Assembly (NCBI GenBank): GCA_038078215.1
Contig: JBBUED010000042.1
Location: 1 to 9,386, forward strand
DNA from: GWA1-40-21 sp038078215
GTDB taxonomy: Bacteria > Patescibacteriota > Minisyncoccia > Phycocordibacterales > GWA1-40-21
Direction of reading: 5' to 3'
Length of the DNA: 9,386 bases
This document shows positions 1-5,892 of the stretch, piece after piece. The number at the start of each line of letters is the position of its first letter. Within the stretch, counting starts at the first letter, position 1. Under the pieces are notes generated by a model. That model did no database searches. It had not been told where the DNA came from and saw only the letters and a list, made by a program, of their open reading frames with translations. The position numbers and the translations under genes are program-made.

Positions 1-1
1 A

Positions 2-1090
2 ATTTCGCTCGCCATTCCGACCGTCGTGTACTCGCCGGCAATAAGTGAAAGAGAAGTAACAAATTTTGAAGATGGAATATGGTATTTTAACTCCCAGTTT
101 CGCAACTCGGGCGGTTGGGGAGAGGTCGCTCATTTTAAATTGCAAATTGACACTCAGCCTCCTAAACCATTTGCCATAAAGTTTATTGACGGCAACAAAA
201 CGGAAAATCCAAAACCAACCGTCGTTTTTGACACTACGGATTCTTTATCCGGCATTGATTATTACAAAATCAAGATTGGCGAAGGCGACTTTTTCTTTGT
301 AGCGCCCGAGATCATCAAAAGCAATCCTTATATCTTGCCGTTGCAAAATCCGGGCAAGCGAAATATTTTGGTTCAAGCCTTTGATAAGGCCGGCAATTAC
401 GCGACTGCGGTTGAAGAATTTGAAATTTTGCCGATTAGCTCGCCGAGCATCATCGAATATCCCAAAGAAATACGGAGCGAGGAATTACTGGTTATTCTAG
501 GTTCAACTTATTCTAATAGCCAAGTAAATATTTGGCTTCAGAGAGAAAGGGGTGAGCCAAAAAGCTTTATCGTTCAAAGCAACCAAGACGGAAAATTTAC
601 TTTCACGGCCGATGAAAAATTAAATGAAGGTATTTATAAAATGTGGGCGGAAGTTATTGATAGGCGAGGAGCGAAAAGTTTGTCTAGCGAGAAAATAACC
701 ATTGCGGTGGTGAAGTCGGCCATTGTTCGCATTGGAACTTGGGCGACGAGTTTGCTCGTCATAATAGTCCCGCTCACCGTCCTCATTCTCGCGCTTATCT
801 TTGTGGTCTGGTATGGATGGCATAAATTCCTAATTTTCCGAAAACGGCTTCAGAAAGAAGTACGCGAAGCGGAATCCGCTCTGCATACATCTTTTGATTT
901 ATTAAAGGAAAATATCCGGGAGCAAGTTAAAATGCTTGAAAAGACAAAAACCAAACGCCAGCTTACAGAAGAGGAAGAAAAAATCGTTAAACAATTAAGA
1001 AAAAATTTAGACGACACAGAAAAGTTTGTGAGAAAAGAGATTGAGGATATTGAAAGAGAAGTGGATGATATTGGGAAATTAGTGAAATAA
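2..1090 (+). CDS. Membrane-anchored protein with extracellular beta-sandwich (Ig-like) domains and cytoplasmic coiled coil, 5' partial
   Basis: The frame is open back to the window edge with no stop, so the N-terminus is missing. A GTG at 26 is the first possible start inside the window but is unlikely to be the real one. Numbering residues from that GTG, residues 1-45 look like the end of one beta-rich domain (DGIWYF, then GWGEVAHFKLQID). Residues 46-135 form a second (SGIDYYKIKIGEG, then VQAFDKAGNYA), and 136-228 a third Ig/FN3-like domain (QVNIW, DGKFTF, EGIYKMWAEVIDRRGA). One strong hydrophobic segment spans about 240-263 and is followed by basic residues (HKFLIFRKRLQK). A highly charged helix, probably coiled coil, runs from about 272 to 352. 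The expected topology is domains outside, coiled coil inside. Similar cohesin- or Ig-like proteins with one C-terminal membrane anchor are common in Parcubacteria, where their role is unknown. Surface adhesion or envelope scaffolding is a guess. I do not recognise a named gene. Confidence 0.8.
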   Translation: MSLAIPTVVYSPAISEREVTNFEDGIWYFNSQFRNSGGWGEVAHFKLQIDTQPPKPFAIKFIDGNKTENPKPTVVFDTTDSLSGIDYYKIKIGEGDFFFVAPEIIKSNPYILPLQNPGKRNILVQAFDKAGNYATAVEEFEILPISSPSIIEYPKEIRSEELLVILGSTYSNSQVNIWLQRERGEPKSFIVQSNQDGKFTFTADEKLNEGIYKMWAEVIDRRGAKSLSSEKITIAVVKSAIVRIGTWATSLLVIIVPLTVLILALIFVVWYGWHKFLIFRKRLQKEVREAESALHTSFDLLKENIREQVKMLEKTKTKRQLTEEEEKIVKQLRKNLDDTEKFVRKEIEDIEREVDDIGKLVK

Positions 1091-1108
1091 AAATTTTACA
1101 AATCTTTT

Positions 1109-1137
1109 TTGACTAATATTTCAGAAACGATTATCTT
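1109..1137 (+). promoter_or_regulatory. Probable sigma70-type promoter of dgkA
   Basis: TTGACT (1109-1114) and TATCTT (1132-1137) are separated by 17 bp. A start point six to seven bases after the -10 falls at or next to the dgkA ATG (1144), so the transcript could be leaderless. No Shine-Dalgarno sequence is present. The -10 box matches consensus at only four of six positions. Confidence 0.45.
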
Positions 1138-1143
1138 AATGAA

Positions 1144-1488
1144 ATGAAAAAATTTCACAAAAGCTTGAAAGCCGCGGGTAATGGGATAAAAGAGACTCTT
1201 ATTCACGAGAGGAATTTCAAGATTATGCTTGCTATTGCGCTTGTCATAGTCGGAGCAATGTTTTATTTTCCGACTTCCCGCGTTGAAAAAGCGATTCTCG
1301 CGACTGTAATATTCGCCGTGCTGACTCTGGAAATGGTCAATATTGTGATTGAGAGGCTTCTTGATTTCATCCACCCAGGACACCACGAAGAAGTAAGAAT
1401 TATCAAAGATTTGATCGCGGCAATCGTTTTAATCGCCAGCTTCGGAGCTGTGATAATCGGTGTTATTATATTTTGGCAATATCTATAA
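1144..1488 (+). CDS. dgkA: DgkA-family integral membrane lipid kinase (undecaprenol/diacylglycerol kinase)
   Basis: The 114-residue length matches the small trimeric DgkA family, which phosphorylates a lipid alcohol with ATP in the cytoplasmic membrane. In bacteria other than Proteobacteria the usual substrate is undecaprenol, which feeds the lipid carrier used for peptidoglycan. Family features visible are the N-terminal amphipathic helix with HERNFK (residues 21-26) and the signature E63-x2-N66-x3-E70 (LEMVNIVIE). D74 and the K88-D89 pair before the last membrane helix (IIKDLIAAIVLI) also match. These correspond by eye to the active-site E69, N72, E76, K94 and D95 of E. coli DgkA. Three membrane helices are predicted at about 26-43, 48-66 and 88-111. 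The canonical NTAIE reads NIVIE here, a mild departure. ATG 1144 is chosen because it gives the full N-terminal helix; the ATG at 1139 is out of frame. A phosphatase-like role is unlikely. Substrate assignment (undecaprenol rather than diacylglycerol) is inference. Confidence 0.85.
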   Translation: MKKFHKSLKAAGNGIKETLIHERNFKIMLAIALVIVGAMFYFPTSRVEKAILATVIFAVLTLEMVNIVIERLLDFIHPGHHEEVRIIKDLIAAIVLIASFGAVIIGVIIFWQYL

Positions 1489-1594
1489 GTTATCAAGTTT
1501 ATAAAGTTGAAAGTTCGTAAAGTAAGAAAATTAAAATTGTCCGCCTTTATCTCAATCTTGACTTGATGAACTTGATAACTTTAAACTTTATAAC
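1489..1594. repeat. Imperfect inverted repeat, AAGTT/AACTT family, copy 1
   Basis: It begins directly after the dgkA stop. The left arm (1489-1526) starts GTTATCAAGTTTATAAAGTT. The reverse complement of the right arm (1557-1594) starts GTTATAAAGTTTAAAGTTAT. Both arms share GTTATMAAGTTTA and AAGTTCRTMAAGT words, with a one-base shift in the middle. The core is short and AT-rich. Related copies follow greA and mraZ. It could fold as a long hairpin in RNA, but there is no obvious T-tract for termination. Confidence 0.7.
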
Positions 1595-1596
1595 TG

Positions 1597-1611
1597 GCGC
1601 GCTTCGCGCGC
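1597..1611. other. Short GC hairpin just upstream of the greA promoter
   Basis: GCGCGC-TTC-GCGCGC gives a perfect 6-bp stem with a 3-base loop. It abuts the TTGACT box at 1613. No run of T follows, so it is a poor intrinsic terminator for dgkA. It is a compact, very GC-rich island in AT-rich DNA. Confidence 0.5.
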
Positions 1612-1612
1612 A

Positions 1613-1638
1613 TTGACTTTAGCTCAAAATCATATAAT
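1613..1638 (+). promoter_or_regulatory. Probable promoter of greA
   Basis: A perfect TATAAT lies at 1633-1638, with TTGACT at 1613-1618. The spacing is only 14 bp, shorter than the usual 16-18, so the -35 assignment is uncertain. The predicted start near 1645 leaves a leader of about 20 bases before the greA ATG, with no Shine-Dalgarno sequence. Confidence 0.45.
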
Positions 1639-1664
1639 ATGTAGCAATATTTAAAAATCAAAAA

Positions 1665-2135
1665 ATGGACAAAAATAATCACGAATATTTGACCAAAGAG
1701 AAATACGATGAACTGGTGAAAGAGCTGGACAATTTGAAGAAGGTCAAGAGGAAGGAGGTGGCGGAAAGCTTGGAATACGCCAAATCTTTGGGCGACCTTT
1801 CCGAAAACGCCGAGTATCAGGAAGCGAGAGAGTGGCAGGCTAATATTGAAGACAGAATATCCAAACTTGAATCTATCCTCAAGTCGGCTGAAATAGTTTC
1901 CGCTTATCATGGGGAAACCGTGGGCATCGGTTCAACGGTTTCCGTTCAGAAGCAGGGTGAAATCGGCAATAAGATTTACAAGATCGTAGGTTCGGAAGAA
2001 GCCGATATGAGCGCGGGAAAATTGTCCAACAAATCTCCTATCGGCGCGGCTCTTATGGGCAAGAAGAAAGGCCAGACTTTTTCGTGCAACACGCCGAGCG
2101 GAACAGTGTCTTATAAGATTATAGAGGTTAAGTAG
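1665..2135 (+). CDS. greA: Transcription elongation factor GreA
   Basis: GreA binds in the secondary channel of RNA polymerase and stimulates cleavage of backtracked RNA so that stalled elongation can resume. The 156-residue length matches the family (about 158). Residues 8-78 form the N-terminal antiparallel coiled coil (LTKEKYDELVKELDNLK, then RISKLESILKSAEIV). At its tip is GDLSENAEY (43-51), with the two acidic residues D44 and E47 that hold the catalytic magnesium at the polymerase active site. Residues 86-156 form the C-terminal FKBP-like domain, with the typical IVGSEEADMSAGKLSNKSP and the closing YKIIEV. The acidic tip DLSENAEY argues for GreA or GreB activity rather than an inhibitory Gfh-type paralogue, and the lack of GreB-specific basic residues favours GreA. 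The gene sits alone between two repeat-bearing intergenic regions and probably has its own promoter. Confidence 0.97.
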   Translation: MDKNNHEYLTKEKYDELVKELDNLKKVKRKEVAESLEYAKSLGDLSENAEYQEAREWQANIEDRISKLESILKSAEIVSAYHGETVGIGSTVSVQKQGEIGNKIYKIVGSEEADMSAGKLSNKSPIGAALMGKKKGQTFSCNTPSGTVSYKIIEVK

Positions 2136-2145
2136 GTTTTGCGTG

Positions 2146-2356
2146 ATTAGTTGTAAAGTTAAAAGTTACCAAGTTCGTGAAGTAAGGATAAAATAAATTC
2201 TGAATTTCTAATTTTTAATTTTGAATCAAATTAGAATTTTAATTTTAAATTAAGTCCGTTTAAAATTCATTTAAAATTCTAAATTTAAAATTAACCATTC
2301 TTGCCCCGCTAATTTTATGGACTTTATAACTTCTTCAAGAAATGCGCTAACTACAC
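2146..2356. repeat. AT-rich intergenic region with inverted repeat, AAGTT/AACTT family, copy 2
   Basis: This fills most of the 261-bp greA-lysS interval, which contains no gene. The outer arms are TTAGTTGTAAAGTT (from 2147) and its partner around 2319-2352 (ACTTTATAACTTCTTCAAG, then GCTAACTACAC). The left arm contains AAGTTCGTGAAGTAAG, as in copy 1. The core (about 2190-2295) is almost pure A/T, with repeated AAATTCTAAATTT/AAAATTAG words. It includes a perfect 9-bp hairpin, TTCTAATTT (2206-2214) with AAATTAGAA (2228-2236). Confidence 0.6.
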
Positions 2357-2375
2357 AAGTTTATCTAAATACTAA

Positions 2376-2381
2376 TATAAG
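2376..2381 (+). promoter_or_regulatory. Possible -10 element of lysS
   Basis: TATAAG matches the -10 consensus at five of six positions and would start transcription about nine bases before the lysS ATG. No convincing -35 box lies at the right distance (around 2353-2358), so this is weak. Confidence 0.25.
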
Positions 2382-2396
2382 AAATTAATATAAAAT

Positions 2397-3849
2397 ATGG
2401 CCTCATTGGAAGAAATCAGAAATAATCGTCTGGAAAAGCTGAAAACGCTCAAGGAGAAAGGAGTCAATCCTTATCCGGCGATTTCAGACAGGGAATATTC
2501 TTTGCTTCAGGTTATAAATGACTTTGACGAGCTTTCAAAAAAGGAAAGTCTTGTTTTGGCTGGCAGAATTATGGCGATAAGACCGCAGGGCGGACTGATA
2601 TTTTTCAACATAAACGACGGCACGGCGCTTTTTCAAGGATTATTGAAGAAAGACGAGATGGACGAAGCGGTGTTTGACCTTTTTGCTCAAACTGTTGACA
2701 TCGGAGATTTCGCGGAAGTGTCCGGTCCGCTTTTCATCACGAAGAGAAACGAAAAAACGATAAAAATCCAAAATTGGAAAATGCTTTCAAAGAGCTTAAG
2801 ACCGCTCCCGGAAAAATGGCACGGACTTCAAGACGAAGAAGAAAGATTGAGGAGAAGATATTTGGACATAATGTTTAATCCGGAAGTGAAGGAAATGACG
2901 CTGAAAAAATCAAAATTCTGGTCGTCAATGCGGGAATTTTTGATGGAAAGAAGCTTTCTGGAAGTGGAAACGCCGGTCTTGGAAAATACCACGGGAGGCG
3001 CCGATGCCAGACCTTTCGTCACTCATCACAACGCTTTGGATATTGACGTGTATTTGAGAATCTCAACCGGCGAGCTTTGGCAGAAACGGCTCATGGTCGC
3101 CGGCTTCCCGAAGACTTTTGAAATCGGCAGGCAATTTAGAAATGAAGGAATGGACGCGGAACATCTGCAGGATTACACGCAAATGGAATTTTATTGGGCG
3201 TACGCGGATTATCGGGACGGTATGAAGCTCGTGGAAGAGCTTTATAAATATGTCGCGGAGAAGACTTTCGGAACTCTGAATTTTAAAATCAAAGATTTTG
3301 AAATTGATCTCGGTAAAAAATGGGAGACTTATGATTACGGCGAGACGATAAAAAATAAAACGGGCATTGATGTTCTAAACACCAATCTCAAAGAGATTGA
3401 AAATAAGCTTAAAGAGCTAAAAGTGGAATACAGCAAAGAAGGTTTCAATCTTAACAGAGGCATTGATAATCTCTGGAAATTCTGCAGGAAGCAAATCGCA
3501 GGCCCTGGGTTTTTAATCGGTCTTCCCGTGGAAATGTCGCCCCTCGCGAAAAGAGATGAAAAAAATCCAAGACTCACCCAAAAATTCCATCCGATAATCG
3601 CCGGTTCGGAGCTCGGCAATGGATACAGCGAGCTCAATGATCCCCTTGACCAAGCGGAGAGATTTGCCGAGCAAACTAAACTGCGAGATGAGGGAGACGA
3701 GGAAGCGCAGATGAATGACCAAGATTTTGTGGAAGCCCTTGAATACGGAATGCCACCGACTTGCGGCTTCGGCGTCAGCGAAAGGTTGTTCAGCTTCCTT
3801 ATGAATAAGCCGGCAAGAGAGTGCCAGATTTTTCCTCTTCTGAAGCCGA
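2397..3849 (+). CDS. lysS: Lysine--tRNA ligase (class II), 3' end lost in assembly gap
   Basis: LysRS charges tRNA-Lys with lysine in the cytoplasm. 484 residues are visible before the gap, close to the family's usual 490-510. The N-terminal OB-fold that binds the anticodon covers roughly residues 52-130 (LAGRIMAIRPQGGLIFFNIND). Class II motif 1 is around LEVETPVLENTTGGADARPF (188-207). Motif 2 is FEIGRQFRNEGMDAEHLQDYTQ (241-262), followed by MEFYWAYADY. Further conserved stretches are MSPLAKRDEKNP (380-391) and GSELGNGYSELNDPLDQAERF (403-423). Motif 3 is GFGVSERLFSFLM (457-469), where Glu replaces the more usual Asp before the invariant Arg. The sequence breaks off at IFPLLKP, where other LysRS end with a similar (R/K)PK, so probably only a few codons are missing. 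An open frame through the N run to 4052 exists but is not real protein. The ATG at 2397 gives the normal N-terminus; no Shine-Dalgarno sequence is present. Confidence 0.96.
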
Positions 3850-3949
3850 NNNNNNNNNNNNNNNNNNNNNNNNNNNNNNNNNNNNNNNNNNNNNNNNNNN
3901 NNNNNNNNNNNNNNNNNNNNNNNNNNNNNNNNNNNNNNNNNNNNNNNNN
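3850..3949. other. Assembly gap (100 N)
   Basis: The run is exactly 100 N, the conventional length for a scaffold gap of unknown size. It hides the lysS stop codon and part of the region upstream of mraZ. The joining of the two contigs is plausible because lysS and mraZ are co-directional, but the sequence does not prove it. Confidence 0.98.
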
Positions 3950-3951
3950 AG

Positions 3952-3971
3952 TTATCCACACTTTATCAACC
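3952..3971 (+). promoter_or_regulatory. DnaA-box-like pair upstream of mraZ
   Basis: TTATCCACA (3952-3960) is an exact match to the strict DnaA box. TTATCAACC (3963-3971) is a degenerate second copy in the same orientation, 11 bp further on, about one helical turn. The pair lies 2 bp from the assembly gap, so more copies may be hidden. A single perfect 9-mer can occur by chance. A role as DnaA-controlled promoter input or as part of an origin is inference only. Confidence 0.35.
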
Positions 3972-3978
3972 TTTTCAT

Positions 3979-4008
3979 TTGTGTGCGTGTGGCAAAGTGG
4001 TATACAAT
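3979..4008 (+). promoter_or_regulatory. Probable promoter of mraZ / the dcw cluster
   Basis: A -10 region TATACAAT (4001-4008) contains TATACA, preceded by TGG as in an extended -10, and TACAAT, which matches consensus at five of six positions. TTGTGT (3979-3984) lies 16 or 18 bp upstream, depending on which is used. The predicted start is near 4013-4016, just before the GTGGG boxes. Confidence 0.45.
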
Positions 4009-4017
4009 GTGAACGCT

Positions 4018-4032
4018 GTGGGAATAAGTGGG
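4018..4032 (+). promoter_or_regulatory. MraZ-binding repeats (GTGGG-N5-GTGGG)
   Basis: Two exact GTGGG boxes (4018-4022 and 4028-4032) are spaced 10 bp apart, one helical turn. This is the arrangement reported for MraZ operators upstream of mraZ in E. coli (TGGG-N5 repeats). Weaker GTGG/GTGA words precede them at 3989, 3997 (AAAGTGG, like the Mollicutes MraZ motif) and 4009, spanning the promoter. Autoregulation of the cluster by MraZ is the natural inference. Confidence 0.6.
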
Positions 4033-4042
4033 AAATTAAAAT

Positions 4043-4477
4043 ATGCTCATAGGAGAATACAAACACACGCTGGACGACAAAAAAAGAATCTCGCTTCCGG
4101 CGAAATTCAGGAAAGAAATGGGCAAGAAGATAGTCATCACTCCGGGTTTGGACAATTGTTTGTTCGTCTTCACGATGGGGCAGTGGAATAAAATTTCCGA
4201 AAAGCTTTCCCAATCGTCAATGTTGAAAGCGGACAGCAGAAGCTTCAACAGGTTTATGTTCGGAGGGGCGGTGGAAGTGGAGATTGATGCCATCGGAAGG
4301 ATGCTTATTCCGGACTTTCTCATAGAAAGAGCCGACCTCAAGAGCAGAGTCGCCGTCATCGGGGTGGAAGATAGGGTTGAAATCTGGAACGAAGAAGCGT
4401 GGATGAATTACAAGAAAGTGGTGGAGAGAGAAGCGGATGCCTTGGCGGAAAAGCTCGGGCAAGTCGGAGTGCTTTAA
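4043..4477 (+). CDS. mraZ: Transcriptional regulator MraZ
   Basis: MraZ is the conserved first gene of the division and cell-wall cluster. It is a DNA-binding protein with two SpoVT-AbrB-like swapped-hairpin domains that assembles into a ring and controls its own operon. The 144-residue length is typical. The first half-domain carries LIGEYKHTLDDKKRISLPAK (residues 2-21), with K in place of the usual G of the DxKGR motif. The second carries EVEIDAIGRMLIP (78-90), with an intact D82-x2-G-R86, and then ERADLKSRVAVIGVEDRVEIW, the usual MraZ ending before a C-terminal helix. R66 and R70 (DSRSFNRFMF) match the conserved arginines between the domains. The start at 4043 gives the standard M(F/L)IGEY N-terminus. 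No Shine-Dalgarno sequence is seen. A 113-base spacer holding a repeat separates it from rsmH. Its likely operator lies just upstream of the start codon. Confidence 0.96.
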   Translation: MLIGEYKHTLDDKKRISLPAKFRKEMGKKIVITPGLDNCLFVFTMGQWNKISEKLSQSSMLKADSRSFNRFMFGGAVEVEIDAIGRMLIPDFLIERADLKSRVAVIGVEDRVEIWNEEAWMNYKKVVEREADALAEKLGQVGVL

Positions 4478-4478
4478 G

Positions 4479-4584
4479 AGTTATAAAGTGGAAAGTTCAT
4501 AAAGTTCATCAAGTAAAGAAAAATAAATTCTAATTTTTTTCATCTTCACTTTACGAACTTGATAACTTTATAAACTTTCTAACT
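4479..4584. repeat. Imperfect inverted repeat, AAGTT/AACTT family, copy 3 (mraZ-rsmH spacer)
   Basis: The left arm (4479-4518) begins AGTTATAAAGTGGAAAGTTC and contains AAGTTCATCAAGTAAAG. The right arm (4544-4584) has a reverse complement beginning AGTTAGAAAGTTTATAAAGT and containing AAGTTCGTAAAGTGAAG. The arms pair over about 40 bases with a few mismatches and a one- or two-base shift. The core (AAATAAATTCTAATTTTT) resembles that of copy 2. The element fills the whole gap between two dcw genes and should form a long hairpin in the shared transcript. Confidence 0.7.
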
Positions 4585-4590
4585 AATTTT

Positions 4591-5523
4591 ATGACGATAC
4601 ACAAGTCAGTTCTTTTAAATGAAGCGATAAGAGGCCTTAATTTGAAGTCCGGCGACATATTTTTCGACGGGACGCTCGGCGGAGGCGGGCATAGCCAAAA
4701 AGTCTGCGAGCTTTTCAGTAAAAGCGTGAAGATTGTCGGCGTGGACAAGGACAGTCAAGCAGTCCGAAGAGCGATTGAAAAATTTAAGACTTTGGATTGT
4801 GATTTTAATTTTCAAAATGCCAGTTTTAGAAATATCGGCGAAGTCTTGAATAATTTGAACATAAAGTCGGTAAACGGGATTCTCCTTGACCTCGGATTAA
4901 GCTCGGACCAGATTGAAAAGTCATCGCGCGGATTTTCTTTCCAAAAGAACGAGCCGTTGATTATGACATTTTCGGCGGAAGGCGGAGACGGAATAACAAC
5001 AGCTCAAACAATTTTAAACGAGTGGAGCGAAGAGACTCTGGCGGACATATTGTTCGGCTACGCCGATGAGCGATACGCGAGAAGGATAGCCAAGAAAATC
5101 GTTGAAGCCCGCCAGATCAAGCCGATAGAAAAAACTTTTGAACTCGTGGAAATAGTGAAGAGCGCCGTACCCGCAGGATATAAAAAAGGCAGAATACATT
5201 TCGCCACGAAGACTTTTCAAGCGATACGAATGGCGGTGAATGACGAGATTGAGGCTTTGAAAGAGGGACTCGCCGCAGGCTATGAAAGGCTTGCGGAGGG
5301 CGGAAGGATGGCGATCATCTCTTTTCATAGCGGGGAAGACAGACTCGTCAAAAATTTTTTTAAAGACAAAAAAGCGGCGGGGGGAGGGTTTGCCGCAACC
5401 AAAAAGCCGATAACGGCTGGCGGAGAAGAGCTCGCGGAGAATCCCAGAGCGCGAAGCGCGAAATTGCGAATTTTTGAAAAAGCCGGCATTAAAGATGAGA
5501 CAAAAAATGACAAACGCGATTAA
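4591..5523 (+). CDS. rsmH: 16S rRNA (cytosine(1402)-N(4))-methyltransferase RsmH (MraW)
   Basis: RsmH uses S-adenosylmethionine to methylate N4 of C1402 in the decoding centre of 16S rRNA, and its gene normally follows mraZ. The 310-residue length is typical (about 310-315). Family motifs in order are HKSVLLNEAI (residues 4-13), the SAM-binding loop DGTLGGGGHS (26-35), VDKD (51-54) and LDLGLSSDQ (99-107) with RGFSF. Then come ADERYARRIAKKIVEAR (158-174), RIHFATKTFQAIRMAVND (201-218), ISFHSGED (243-250) and NPRARSAKLR (284-293). Departures from the textbook protein are EPLIMTFS where PLDMRMD is usual, YADER for YGEER, and SFHSGEDR for SFHSLEDR. The fold-defining motifs are intact, so I expect activity. 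The start at 4591 gives the usual short lead to HxSVLLNE. The 3' end overlaps the FtsL-like gene in another frame, suggesting coupled translation. Confidence 0.96.
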   Translation: MTIHKSVLLNEAIRGLNLKSGDIFFDGTLGGGGHSQKVCELFSKSVKIVGVDKDSQAVRRAIEKFKTLDCDFNFQNASFRNIGEVLNNLNIKSVNGILLDLGLSSDQIEKSSRGFSFQKNEPLIMTFSAEGGDGITTAQTILNEWSEETLADILFGYADERYARRIAKKIVEARQIKPIEKTFELVEIVKSAVPAGYKKGRIHFATKTFQAIRMAVNDEIEALKEGLAAGYERLAEGGRMAIISFHSGEDRLVKNFFKDKKAAGGGFAATKKPITAGGEELAENPRARSAKLRIFEKAGIKDETKNDKRD

Positions 5524-5839
5524 AAATAAAATATTGAACATTGAGTACTCGGAAAGAAAAGCTTTCTGGTGTTTGGTGTCGCTCGTTATCGCGTTTTCCG
5601 GATTTTATGTTTATTTCGTCAACGGCGCCATAATCAATGTCGTGGAGCGGCAAAAAACAGAGAGAGAAATCACCTCCGTCAATTCGCGGGTGAGCAATTT
5701 GGAGTCGTCCTATCTTGCCTTAAATGATAAAATAAACATTGATTACGCGTTTTCCATGGGTTTTGTAAAAGTGGAAAAAGAAAAATATATACATAGGAAA
5801 ACGCTTGGCGCGAATCTCTCGCTTAATCAGCTTCATTGA
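5495..5839 (+). CDS. ftsL: FtsL-like small division membrane protein
   Basis: Sequence conservation is too low to prove FtsL, but size, topology and place (between rsmH and ftsI) all fit. FtsL is a bitopic protein that, with its partner FtsB/DivIC, activates the septal peptidoglycan synthases. From ATG 5495 the product has 114 residues. A short basic cytoplasmic tail with YSERKA is followed by one membrane segment at about 24-46 (FWCLVSLVIAFSGFYVYF). A heptad-like external stretch lies at about 52-85 (ERQKTEREITSVNSRVSNLE), and the ending FSMGFVKVEKEKYIHR recalls the closing segment of FtsL/DivIC proteins. ATG 5495 overlaps rsmH by 29 bases and ATG 5507 by 17. Either is more credible than the TTG at 5474. 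No Shine-Dalgarno sequence lies before either ATG, so translational coupling to rsmH is likely. DivIC/FtsB is the alternative name. Confidence 0.7.
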   Translation: MRQKMTNAIKNKILNIEYSERKAFWCLVSLVIAFSGFYVYFVNGAIINVVERQKTEREITSVNSRVSNLESSYLALNDKINIDYAFSMGFVKVEKEKYIHRKTLGANLSLNQLH

Positions 5840-5860
5840 AAAATACGCCAGATTTTCATG

Positions 5861-5877
5861 AATTGCGGAACGCAATT
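5861..5877. other. Small perfect hairpin after ftsL
   Basis: AATTGCG-GAA-CGCAATT makes a 7-bp stem with a 3-base loop, 21 bases after the ftsL stop. The following bases are A-rich rather than T-rich, so it is not a classical terminator on this strand. Confidence 0.5.
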
Positions 5878-5892
5878 AAAAGCAAGATCCTT

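Noticed and set aside
1597..1611. GC hairpin as an intrinsic terminator of dgkA
   Set aside because: The stem is good but no T-tract follows; the next bases are the greA -35 region. It is listed only as a hairpin.
3850..4052. Continuation of the lysS frame through the N run to a stop at 4052
   Set aside because: The extension crosses an unknown-length gap and then translates the mraZ promoter and operator. The family normally ends within a few residues of IFPLLKP, so the frame match is accidental.
3979..4191. 70-codon + strand frame starting inside the mraZ upstream region
   Set aside because: It overlaps the well-supported mraZ in another frame, has no recognisable domain and starts in the promoter.
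3335..4213. Long minus-strand open frame (292 codons, including the N run)
   Set aside because: It is antisense to lysS and mraZ, spans the gap, and its composition looks like a reverse shadow of coding DNA. No family features.
5014..5541. 175-codon minus-strand frame opposite rsmH and ftsL
   Set aside because: It is fully antisense to a conserved gene, with no domain or sensible start context.
5837..5839. UGA read as glycine (as in Gracilibacteria/SR1)
   Set aside because: This TGA ends the FtsL-like gene at the expected length, no gene here has in-frame TGA at a conserved glycine, and frames beyond it enter the structured spacer.
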